From: Aquipuribacter hungaricus
Lineage (GTDB): Bacteria; Actinomycetota; Actinomycetes; Actinomycetales; JBBAYJ01
DNA length: 64,000 nucleotides
Direction: 5' to 3' (one strand)
Assembly (NCBI RefSeq): GCF_042663885.1
Contig: NZ_JBHSXV010000001.1
Position numbers and translations under genes: made by a program. Under the pieces are notes generated by a model. The model was not told where the DNA came from. It did no database searches and saw only the letters and a program-made list of their open reading frames with translations. Below are positions 43,847 to 53,253 of this stretch, piece after piece (position 1 is the first letter of the stretch; every line of letters starts with the position of its first letter).

Positions 43847-45604
43847 TCAGCGGATCGGCACGACCTCGGGGGCGCCGAGGCGCACCGCGTCGGCGGTCTC
43901 GTCGTCGGGCTGCTCCTGGCTCTCCCGCTCGGCGGCGACCCGGGCGAGGTAGTTCTCCACCTCGCGGTCGACCTGGTCCGGGCCCCAGCCGAGCACCGTG
44001 GCCATGAGCTCGGCGGCGGGGCGGGCGGCGCCGACCCCCCGGTCGAAGGTCTCGATGGAGATCCGGGTCCGGCGTGCCAGGACGTCCTCGAGGTGGCGCG
44101 CGCCCTCGTGCGAGCAGGCGTAGACGACCTCGGCGCGCAGGTGGTCCTCGGCCCCGGGCAGCGGCTCCCCCAGCGAGGCGTCGCCGGCGACGATCGCCAC
44201 GACGTCGTCGGTGTCGGTGCCGTAGCGGCGCAGCAGGTGCTCGACCCGCGCCACGTGCAGGCCCGAGCGCTCGGCGGTGCGGACGCGGGAGTTCCAGGCC
44301 GCCTCCCAGCCGCTGGCGCCCACCATGGGGATCTTCTCCGTGCACGAGTCGGGCACCCGGAACGGCAGCGAGCGCACGGCCTCGTCGACGGCGTCGCGCG
44401 CCATCACTCGGTAGGTCGTGTACTTCCCGCCGGCGACCACGACCAGGCCCGGCACGGGGTGGCCCACGACGTGCTCGCGCGACAGCTTGGACGTGGAGTC
44501 GGACTCCCCGCTCAGCAGCGGGCGGAGCCCGGCGTAGACGCCCTCGACGTCCTCGTGCGTCAGCGGCCGCTCGAGCACGGCGTTGACGTGGTCGAGCAGG
44601 TACTGGATGTCCTTGCTCGACGCGGCGGGGTGGGCCTTGTCGAGGGTCCAGTCGGTGTCGGTGGTGCCGATGATCCAGTGCCGGCCCCACGGGATGACGA
44701 AGAGGACGGACTTCTCGGTCCGCAGGATCATCCCGGTGGCGGACTGGATCCGGTCCTTGGGCACGACCAGGTGCATGCCCTTGCTGGCGCGGACCTTGAA
44801 CTGCCCGCGGCCGCCCACCATCTCCTGGGTGTCGTCGGTCCACACGCCGGTGGCGTTGATGACCTGCTTGGCCCGGACGTGCACCTCCTGGCCGGTCTCC
44901 AGGTCCTCGGCCACGACGCCGACGACGCGCTCGCCCTCGCGGAGGAAGCCGGTGACGCGGGTGCGGCTGATGACGTGGGCGCCGTACGCGGCGGCCGTGC
45001 GGGCCAGGCCCATGGTGTGCCGGGCGTCGTCGATCTGGGCGTCGTAGTACTGGATCGCCCCGACCATCGCGTCCTTCTTGAGCGACGGGACCTGGCGGAG
45101 CACCTGCTTGCGGGTGAGGTGCTTGTGGAACGGGACGCCGGTGGAGTGCCCGCCGCCCAGGCTCATCAGGTCGTACAGCATGATCCCGGAGCCGATGTAC
45201 GCCCGCTCCCACACCCGGTGCTGCAGCGGGTAGAGGAACGGCACCGGCCGGCACAGGTGCGGGGCGAGCCGGGTGAGGATGAGACCGCGCTCCCGCAGCG
45301 CCTCCCGCACCAGGGCGAAGTCGAGCATCTCCAGGTAGCGCAGCCCGCCGTGGACGAGCTTGCTCGAGCGGCTGGACGTGCCCGAGGCGAAGTCGCGGGC
45401 CTCGATGAGCGCGACGGTCAGGCCGCGGGTGGCCGCGTCGAGCGCGGCACCGGTGCCGACGACGCCGCCGCCGACCACCACCACGTCCAGCTCGTCCTGC
45501 TGGACCGCCGCGAGGGCGTGCTCGCGGTCGGCGGGCCCGAGCCGGCCGCGGTGCGACAGCTCGCGGCCGATCATCTCGACGGGGGGCGGGGTCGTGGTCG
45601 TCAT
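43847..45604 (-). CDS. glpD: Glycerol-3-phosphate dehydrogenase (aerobic, FAD)
   Basis: Oxidizes glycerol-3-phosphate to dihydroxyacetone phosphate and passes electrons to quinone at the membrane. The 585-residue product has VVVVGGGVVGTGAALDAATRG for FAD, EARDFASGTSSRSSKLVHGGLRYLE (typical GlpD), QYYDAQIDDARHTMGLARTAAAYGA, GVWTDDTQ, PWGRHWIIGTTDTDW and VVAGGKYTTYRVMARDAVDEA, with the C-terminal accessory domain after residue 420. ATG at 45604 with GGAG at 7 bp. It is downstream of glpK, from which it is separated by a hairpin. Confidence 0.96.
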   Translation of the reverse strand: MTTTTPPPVEMIGRELSHRGRLGPADREHALAAVQQDELDVVVVGGGVVGTGAALDAATRGLTVALIEARDFASGTSSRSSKLVHGGLRYLEMLDFALVREALRERGLILTRLAPHLCRPVPFLYPLQHRVWERAYIGSGIMLYDLMSLGGGHSTGVPFHKHLTRKQVLRQVPSLKKDAMVGAIQYYDAQIDDARHTMGLARTAAAYGAHVISRTRVTGFLREGERVVGVVAEDLETGQEVHVRAKQVINATGVWTDDTQEMVGGRGQFKVRASKGMHLVVPKDRIQSATGMILRTEKSVLFVIPWGRHWIIGTTDTDWTLDKAHPAASSKDIQYLLDHVNAVLERPLTHEDVEGVYAGLRPLLSGESDSTSKLSREHVVGHPVPGLVVVAGGKYTTYRVMARDAVDEAVRSLPFRVPDSCTEKIPMVGASGWEAAWNSRVRTAERSGLHVARVEHLLRRYGTDTDDVVAIVAGDASLGEPLPGAEDHLRAEVVYACSHEGARHLEDVLARRTRISIETFDRGVGAARPAAELMATVLGWGPDQVDREVENYLARVAAERESQEQPDDETADAVRLGAPEVVPIR

Positions 45605-45644
45605 GCGCGTCTCCAGGTGCGGTGGGAGGTTCGTCCATTGTCCG

Positions 45645-45693
45645 CCCGGTCGGCCGGGCGCGGCCCGCGGGGGGTCGCGCCCGGCCGGCCGGG
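45645..45693 (-). terminator. Hairpin between glpK and glpD
   Basis: CCCGGTCGGCCGGGCGCG (45645-45662) pairs with 45676-45693 with one G-T wobble and a 13-nt loop. It is 49 bp after the glpK stop and 41 bp before the glpD start; it probably reduces read-through into glpD. Confidence 0.6.
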
Positions 45694-45741
45694 GCGTGGG
45701 ACCGGCGGTGCGGTCGGGCGGTGCTGCTCAGGCGGTGCGCG

Positions 45742-47259
45742 TCACTCGACGTCCACCCAGTCCAGGGTGCGGTCGACGGCCTTCTTCCACTGCGCGTGGC
45801 CCTCGGAGCGCTGGGTGTCGTCCCAGGCGGGGCTCCAGCGCCGGTCCTCGTTCCAGTTCTGGCGCAGCTCGTCGGTGTCCTTCCAGAACCCGACCGCCAG
45901 GCCCGCGGCGTAGGCGGCGCCGAGGGCGGTCGTCTCGGCCACGACGGGCTTGGACACCTCGACGCCGAGCACGTCGGCCTGGATCTGCATGCAGAGGTCG
46001 TTGGCGGTCACGCCGCCGTCGACCTTGAGGACCTCCAGGTGCACGCCCGAGTCCTTCTCCATCGCGTCGACGACGTCCTTGGACTGGTAGCAGATGGCCT
46101 CGAGGGTGGCCCGCGCCAGGTGGGCGTTGGTGTTGAACCGCGACAGACCGACGATCGCGCCGCGCGCGTCGGAGCGCCAGTACGGCGCGAAGAGCCCGGA
46201 GAAGGCCGGCACGAAGTACACGCCGCCGGAGTCGGGCACCTGCCGGGCCAGCGCCTCGGACTGCGCGGCGCCGGAGATGATGCCCAGCTGGTCCCGCAGC
46301 CACTGCACGGCGGACCCGGTGACGGCGATCGACCCCTCCAGGGCGTACACCGGCTTCGCGTCGCCGAACTGGTAGCAGACGGTCGTGAGCAGCCCGGACT
46401 CCGACCGCACCAGCTCCTCGCCGGTGTTGAGGAGCATGAAGTTGCCGGTGCCGTAGGTGTTCTTGGCCTCGCCGGGGGCCAGGCAGACCTGCCCGACCAT
46501 GGCGGCCTGCTGGTCGCCCAGGTCGCCGGTGAGCAGCACCTCGCCCGCCAGGGGGCCGGTGCGCAGGGTGGTGCCGTAGCCCGTCGGGCAGGACGAGGGC
46601 TTGATCTCCGGCAGCATCTGGCGGGGGATGTCGAAGAACGACAGGAGCTCGTCGTCCCAGTCCAGCGTCTCCAGGTCCATGAGCATGGTGCGCGAGGCGT
46701 TGGTGGGGTCGGTGACGTGGACGCCCCCGTCGGTCCCGCCCGTGAGGTTCCACAGCAGCCACGAGTCGGTGTTGCCGAAGACCGCGTCGCCGCGCTCGGC
46801 CGCGGCCCGGACCCCGTCGACGTTCTCGAGGATCCACTGCACCTTGCCGGCCGAGAAGTACGTGGCGGGCGGGATGCCGGCCTTGCGCCGGATGACGTCG
46901 CCCTTGCCCTCGCGGTCGAGCTTGCTGGCGATCCGGTCGGTGCGGGTGTCCTGCCAGACGATGGCGTTGTAGTACGGGCGGCCGGTCGTCCGGTCCCACA
47001 CCACGGCGGTCTCGCGCTGGTTGGTGATGCCGAGGGCGGCGAGGTCGCTGCTCTGCAGCCCCGCCCGGCCCAGGGCGGTCTTGATGACCGAGCTGGTGCG
47101 CTCCCAGATCTCCACGGGGTTGTGCTCCACCCAGCCCGCCTGCGGGAGGATCTGCTCGTGCTCGAGCTGGTACTTGCCGCGCTCGTTGCCCTCGTGGTCG
47201 AAGATCATGAAGCGTGAGCTCGTGGTCCCCTGGTCGACTGCGCCGACGAAATCTGCCAT
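45742..47259 (-). CDS. glpK: Glycerol kinase (first copy)
   Basis: Phosphorylates glycerol to glycerol-3-phosphate. The 505-residue product begins MADFVGAVDQGTTSSRFMIFDHEG, and has GWVEHNPVEIWERT, GITNQRETAVVWDRTTG, AIVWQDTRT, NRTMLMDL-like ASRTMLMDLETLDWDDELL, GDLGDQQAAMVGQ, YGTGNFMLLNTG, SGLLTTVCYQFG and KVDGGVTANDLCMQIQADVLGVEV. All FGGY kinase motifs are intact and the length is canonical. I chose the ATG at 47259 (GAGAGGGA upstream) over an in-frame ATG 18 bp earlier. It follows glpF on the same strand. Confidence 0.96.
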   Translation of the reverse strand: MADFVGAVDQGTTSSRFMIFDHEGNERGKYQLEHEQILPQAGWVEHNPVEIWERTSSVIKTALGRAGLQSSDLAALGITNQRETAVVWDRTTGRPYYNAIVWQDTRTDRIASKLDREGKGDVIRRKAGIPPATYFSAGKVQWILENVDGVRAAAERGDAVFGNTDSWLLWNLTGGTDGGVHVTDPTNASRTMLMDLETLDWDDELLSFFDIPRQMLPEIKPSSCPTGYGTTLRTGPLAGEVLLTGDLGDQQAAMVGQVCLAPGEAKNTYGTGNFMLLNTGEELVRSESGLLTTVCYQFGDAKPVYALEGSIAVTGSAVQWLRDQLGIISGAAQSEALARQVPDSGGVYFVPAFSGLFAPYWRSDARGAIVGLSRFNTNAHLARATLEAICYQSKDVVDAMEKDSGVHLEVLKVDGGVTANDLCMQIQADVLGVEVSKPVVAETTALGAAYAAGLAVGFWKDTDELRQNWNEDRRWSPAWDDTQRSEGHAQWKKAVDRTLDWVDVE

Positions 47260-47358
47260 TGGTCTGTCCCTCTCCATCGTGGGTGCGTGCTGACGGTGCT
47301 GGTCCTGGTGGTGGTGCTGGTCGTGCTCGTGCCGGTCCCCGGCCCGCGGGCGGTCGGC

Positions 47359-48093
47359 TCAGGCGTAGGCGGCCGCCGCCAGCCCCGCGAGGACGCCGCC
47401 GATGACGGGGCCGACGACCGGGACCCAGGCATAGCCCCAGTCGCTGGGCCCCTTGCCGCGCATCGGGAGCAGCGCGTGGGCGATGCGCGGGCCGAGGTCG
47501 CGGGCGGGGTTAATGGCGTAGCCGGTGGGCCCGCCGAGCGAGGCGCCGATGCCGACGACCAGCAGGGCCACCGCGAGCGGCCCCACCTCCGACGGGGTGT
47601 TGCCGAACATGATGATGACGAACACGAGGACGAAGGTGCCGATGACCTCGGTCACCACGTTCCACACCGGGTGGCGGATCGCCGGCGCCGTGGAGAACAC
47701 GGCCAGCTGCGAGCCGGCGTCGTCGGTCGCGTCGAAGTGCTGGCGGTAGGCGAGCCAGCACAGCGTCGCGCCGAGGATGCCGCCGAGGAGCTGGGCGACG
47801 ATGTAGACGAGCGTGGTGCCGACCGTCACGGGGATGTCGGGGCCGTACTCCTCGACCCCGTTCGCCAGCAGGCCGAGGGTGACCGCCGGGTTGAGGTGCG
47901 CCCCGGACTTGTAGCCGGCGTAGACCCCGGCGAACACCGCCAGGCCCCAGCCGAAGTTGACGAGCAGGAAGCCGCCGGCCTCCCCCTTGGTGCGGGCGAG
48001 GGCGACGTTGGCCACCACCCCGCAGCCGAGCAGCAGCAGGAACGTGGTCCCCACCAGTTCTGACACGAACACCGTGCCGAGCGTGCCGTCCAT
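47359..48093 (-). CDS. glpF: Glycerol uptake facilitator (MIP/aquaporin family)
   Basis: A channel of 244 residues in the cytoplasmic membrane. Both pore loops are present: GAHLNPAVTLGLLAN near residue 68 and GYAINPARDLGPRIAHALL near residue 192. The Asp after the second NPAR is a glycerol-facilitator mark. Six membrane segments can be seen. ATG at 48093 with GGGAG at 6 bp. It is first in the glpF-glpK unit, and its promoter is preceded by three direct repeats. Confidence 0.93.
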   Translation of the reverse strand: MDGTLGTVFVSELVGTTFLLLLGCGVVANVALARTKGEAGGFLLVNFGWGLAVFAGVYAGYKSGAHLNPAVTLGLLANGVEEYGPDIPVTVGTTLVYIVAQLLGGILGATLCWLAYRQHFDATDDAGSQLAVFSTAPAIRHPVWNVVTEVIGTFVLVFVIIMFGNTPSEVGPLAVALLVVGIGASLGGPTGYAINPARDLGPRIAHALLPMRGKGPSDWGYAWVPVVGPVIGGVLAGLAAAAYA

Positions 48094-48172
48094 CGAGAGC
48101 TCCCTTGCTCCGTGCCCGTCGTCGTCGACGGGGGCCTGTCGGGCGCCCGCTCGGCGCCCCTGTCCGCCCAGG

Positions 48173-48201
48173 ACGCTATGGAGGCCCGCCGGGCCGCACA
48201 A
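48173..48201 (-). promoter_or_regulatory. Predicted sigma-70 promoter of glpF-glpK
   Basis: On the minus strand TTGTGC (48201-48196) and TAGCGT (48178-48173) are separated by exactly 17 bp. Predicted start is about 48166, with a leader of about 70 nt. Confidence 0.6.
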
Positions 48202-48210
48202 CGGTCACCG

Positions 48211-48274
48211 GTCGGCATCGGCGACCCACGCACGGTCGGCATCGTCGACCCCGTCGAGGTCGGCATCGCCGACC
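48211..48274. promoter_or_regulatory. Three 16-bp iterons, putative operators for glp control
   Basis: GTCGGCATCGGCGACC (48211), GTCGGCATCGTCGACC (48235) and GTCGGCATCGCCGACC (48259) differ only at one base and recur every 24 bp. Each is nearly palindromic (GTCGG-N5-CCGAC in the third). They lie upstream of the glpF -35 and just before the IclR gene's -10, the expected place for binding by the adjacent IclR regulator. Confidence 0.65.
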
Positions 48275-48299
48275 TGGCCCGCCGGGCCCCCGCCGGGCC

Positions 48300-48305
48300 T
48301 AGCCT
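48300..48305 (+). promoter_or_regulatory. Predicted -10 (TAGCCT) for leaderless IclR gene
   Basis: TAGCCT ends six bases before the GTG at 48312. Confidence 0.55.
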
Positions 48306-48311
48306 GCGGAC

Positions 48312-49066
48312 GTGGCGGGGACGATCCAGTCGATCGAGCGGGCGGCGGCCGTCCTGCGCGTCGTCTCGGCCGGTCCCCGCGGGCTCACGCTGCTGGAGGT
48401 GTCGGCCGCGCTCGGCCTGGCCAAGGGCACCACGCACGGCATCCTCCGCACCCTCGTCGACGTCGGCTTCCTCGGCCAGGACGCCACCACCGGCCGCTAC
48501 GAGGTCGGCGACCGGCTCACCGCGCTCGGCGGCCACGCCCTCGACGCCAGCACCGTCCGGTCGCTCACGCTCAACTGGGCGGACACCCTGGCGTCGCGGG
48601 CCGGCGAGCAGGTGCACGTCGGGGTGCTGCGCGGCCTCGAGGTCGAGGTCGTCCACCACGTCTTCCGCCCCGACGACAGCGAGCAGGACATGCGCACGGG
48701 GCTGCGCCTGCCGGTGCACGCCAGCGCCATGGGCAAGGTGCTCCTGGCCTTCGACCCGTCGGCGCAGGCGCAGGTGCTGTCCCGGCACCAGGAGCTGCGG
48801 ACCCACCGCACCGTCACCGAGCCGGGCGCCATCACCCGGCACCTGGAGGCGGTGCGCCGCGACGGCACGGCCACCGAGGTCGAGGAGCTCGTCCTCGGCC
48901 AGGCAGCGGTCGCCGCACCGGTCCGGGGCCGCGGCGGCATCGTCGTGGCCGCGGTCGAGGTGAGCGGCGACGTCGAGCGGCTGTGCGACGGGCGCGGCCA
49001 GGTGCGCACCCGGTTCGTCACCCAGGTGCGCGCGGTCGCCCGGACGATGTCGCGGGACTTCGCCGC

Positions 49067-49070
<4 letters not shown>
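48312..49070 (+). CDS. IclR family transcriptional regulator (probable glycerol regulator)
   Basis: A 252-residue IclR-type regulator. Winged helix: SIERAAAVLRVVSAGPRGLTLLEVSAALGLAKGTTHGILRTLVDVGFLGQD (residues 6-56). The effector domain holds GEQVHVGVLRGLEVEVVHHVF, LRLPVHASAMGKVLLAFDPS and AAVAAPVRGRGGIVVAAVEVSG, where IclR proteins bind small organic acids or polyols. It is divergent from glpF-glpK and overlaps the second glpK by four bases, so glycerol or glycerol-3-phosphate control is likely (inference). Leaderless GTG start. Similar IclR regulators sit in glycerol loci of actinobacteria. Confidence 0.85.
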
Positions 49071-50640
<1,570 letters not shown>

Positions 50641-50656
<16 letters not shown>

Positions 50657-51762
50657 GGCGAGACGACCATCTCGACGCGCTGGAACTCCTTGACGTCGAG
50701 GTAGCCGGTCGTCGCCATGGCCCGGCGGAGCGCGCCGAACATGTTCGTCGTGCCGTCCGCGCTGCGACCCGGTCCGAGGAGGATCTCCTGCAGCGGTGCC
50801 ACCGTGCCGACGTGCACCCGCTCGCCGCGGGGCAGCACGGCGTGGTGGGCCTCGGAGCCCCAGTGCCAGCCGCGGCCGGGGGCCTCCTCGGCGCGGGCGA
50901 GCGCCGCGCCGAGCATGACCGCGTCCGCGCCGCAGGCCACGGCGTTGACGACCGCGCCGGACAGGCCCATGCCGCCGTCGGCGATGACGTGGACGTAGCG
51001 GCCGCCGGACTCGTCGAGGTAGTCCCGGCGGGCACCGGCGACGTCCGCCAGGGCCGTCGCCATCGGGGCGTGGATACCCATCGTCTTGCGGGTGGTGTGC
51101 GCGGCCCCGCCGCCGAAGCCGACGAGCACGCCCGCCGCACCGGTCCGCATGAGGTGCAGCGCCGCGGTGTACGTCGCGGCGCCGCCGACGATGACGGGCA
51201 CGTCGAGCTCGTAGATGAAGCGCTTGAGGTTGAGCGGCTCGCTGCGGGCCGACACGTGCTCGGCGGACACGGTGGTGCCGCGGATGACGAACAGGTCGAC
51301 GCCGGCCTTGGCGACGGTCTGCCACAGCTCCTGGGTGCGCTGCGGGCTCAGCGACCCCGCGACGGTGACGCCGGCAGCGCGGATCTCGGCGAGCCGGTCA
51401 CGGACCAGCTCGGGGCGGATCGGCTCGGCGTACACCTCCTGCATCCGGACGGTGGCCGCGGCCGGGTCGAGCTCGGCGATCTCGGCCAGCAGCGGCTCGG
51501 GGTCGTCGTACCGCGTCCACACGCCCTCCAGGTCGAGGACGCCGAGCCCGCCGAGCCGGCCGACCTCGACGGCCGTGGCCGGGCTCATGACGGAGTCCAT
51601 CGGGGCGGCTAGCAGCGGGAGCTCGAAGCGGTAGGCGTCGATCTGCCACGCGGTCGAGACGTCCTCGGGGTCGCGCGTGCGGCGCGAGGGGACGACGGCG
51701 ACGTCGTCCAGCGAGTACGCCCGTCGACCGCGCTTGGCCCGTCCGATCTCCAGCTCGTTCAC
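50641..51762 (-). CDS. guaB3: GuaB3-family IMP dehydrogenase-related protein
   Basis: A 373-residue GuaB3-type barrel without CBS domains, beginning MNELEIGRAKRGRRAYSLDDVAVVPSRRTRD, with PLLAAPMDSVMSPATAVEVG, VPVIVGGAATYTAALHLM, GAAGVLVGFGGGAAHTTR, GRYVHVIADGGMGLSGAVV and MATTGYLDVKEFQRVEMVVSPYRPA. GuaB3 proteins of actinobacteria lie beside guaB; members have been assigned GMP reductase activity. Unusually, the loop that holds the catalytic Cys in IMPDH reads GFGGGAAHTT here, and the only Cys in the whole protein is in VACGADAVML, so the classical covalent mechanism is in doubt. GTG at 51762 with leaderless TAGGGT. Separated from guaB by fdhA. Confidence 0.9.
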
Positions 51763-51768
51763 GCCGGA

Positions 51769-51774
51769 ACCCTA
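51769..51774 (-). promoter_or_regulatory. Predicted -10 (TAGGGT) for leaderless guaB3
   Basis: TAGGGT on the minus strand, six bases before the GTG at 51762. Confidence 0.55.
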
Positions 51775-51835
51775 CCGACGGGGCGGTGCGCCCGCAGACA
51801 CGCGGCCGCACCGCCCCGCCGGCCCCGGTGCCGGG

Positions 51836-53050
51836 TCAGGCGACCATCCCGTGGGGGTCGATGACGTACTTCTTGGCCGCCCCGGAGTCAAAGTCGGCGT
51901 AGCCGGCCGGCGCCTCGTCCAGCGGGATGACCGTCGCGTTGACCGCCTTCGCGATCTGCACCCTGTCGGCGAGGATCGCCTTCATGAGGCCGAGGTTGTA
52001 GCGCATCACCGGGCACTGCCCGGTCGTGAACGACAGCGACTTGGCCCAGCCGGTGCCCATGCTCAGGGACAGGGCACCGACCTTGGCCGCCTCGTCGACG
52101 CCCCCCGGGTCGCCGGTGACGTACAGGCCGGGGATGCCGATGGCGCCGCCCGCCGCGGTGACGTCCATCAGCGAGTTGAGCACCGTCGCCGGCGCCTCGG
52201 TGCCGGCGTCGGCGCCGTGGCCCCGGGCCTCGAAGCCGACCGCGTCGACGGCCGCGTCGACCTCGGGGACGCCGAGGACCTGCTCGATCTGGTCCTGGGG
52301 CGACCCCTTCGACACGTCGACGGTCTCGCAACCGATGCTGCGCGCCTGCGCCAGCCGCGACTCCACGAGGTCCGCGACGATGACGACGGAGGCCCCGAGC
52401 AGCTGCGCCCCGACCGCGGCGGCGATGCCGACCGGCCCCGCCCCTGCCACGTAGACCGTCGAGCCGGGCTTCACGCCCGCGGTGACGGCGCCGTGGAAGC
52501 CGGTCGGGAAGATGTCCGACAGCATCGTCAGGTCGGTGATCTTCTCCAGGGCCTGGTCCCGGTCCGGGAACCAGAGCAGGTTCCAGTCCGCGTACGGGAC
52601 CATGACGTACTCGGCCTGGCCGCCGACCCAGCCGCCCATGTCGACGTAGCCGTAGGCGGCCCCGGGCCGCGCCGGGTTGACGTTGAGGCAGATGCCGGTC
52701 TTGCCCTCCTTGCAGTTGCGGCACCGACCGCAGGCGATGTTGAACGGCACGGAGCACAGGTCGCCCTGCTTGATGAACTCCACGTCGCGGCCGACCTCGA
52801 CCACCTCGCCGGTGATCTCGTGGCCCAGCACGAGGTTCTCCGGGGCGGTCGTGCGGCCCCGCACCATGTGCTGGTCGCTGCCGCAGATGTTGGTGGTGAC
52901 GACCTTGAGGATGACCCCGTGCTCGCACTTCCGGCCGACGTTGGCCGGGTTGACACCCGGGCCGTCCTGCAGCTCGAGCTAGGGGTAGGGGATCTCCTGG
53001 ACCTCGACCGTGCCGGGGCCGATGTACGCGACTGCTCTGTTGGACGCCAC
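51836..53050 (-). pseudogene. fdhA: Formaldehyde dehydrogenase (glutathione-independent) with in-frame amber codon
   Basis: Reading the minus strand from GTG at 53050 (GGAGGAGG six to seven bases upstream) gives a full-length Zn-alcohol dehydrogenase family protein, except that codon 24 is TAG: VASNRAVAYIGPGTVEVQEIPYP-stop-LELQDGPGVNPANVGRKC. After it come TTNICGSDQHMVRGRTT (zinc Cys56), GHEITGEVVEVG, CGRCRNCKEGKTGIC, GYVDMGGWVGGQAEYV and VAGAGPVGIAAAVGAQLLGA, all intact. The only later start, ATG at 52867 (codon 62), would lose the zinc Cys and has no ribosome-binding site. Pseudomonas FdhA has YPK at this place, so one base (A to T) explains the stop. The rest is under coding-like composition, so the change looks recent or is a sequence error; 404 codons in all. 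Confidence 0.85.
52979..52981 (-). other. In-frame TAG at codon 24 of fdhA
   Basis: CTA on the plus strand reads TAG on the minus strand, in frame with both the upstream 23 codons (ending IPYP) and the downstream 380 codons. The plus-strand context is GAGCTAGGGGTAGGGG. Confidence 0.9.
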
Positions 53051-53222
53051 GCTGCGCCTCCTCCGTGGGTGGCGGTGACCTCCCCGGTGCGACGACGTCA
53101 CCGGTGCGCGCCTGCGCACGGCTCACGAGCCTGCCCCACACCGCAGGGACGGACAAGGGTCGGACCGGCACCCCTCCCCCGCCGCAGGCCCCCCGCCGAC
53201 CCCCGGCAGTCCTCGCGGTCGT

Positions 53223-53243
53223 CCCGCCGCTGGGGCCGGCGGG
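53223..53243 (-). terminator. Short hairpin after guaB
   Basis: CCCGCCG (53223-53229) pairs with CGGCGGG (53237-53243) around a 7-nt loop, just after the guaB stop. The rest of the 203-bp gap to fdhA contains no element that I recognise. Confidence 0.45.
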
Positions 53244-53253
53244 CCCGGGGCCG

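Noticed and set aside
52979..52981. Pyrrolysine or other recoding at the fdhA amber codon
   Set aside because: There is no pyl gene or recoding element in view and actinobacteria do not normally use it; a mutation or sequence error is simpler.
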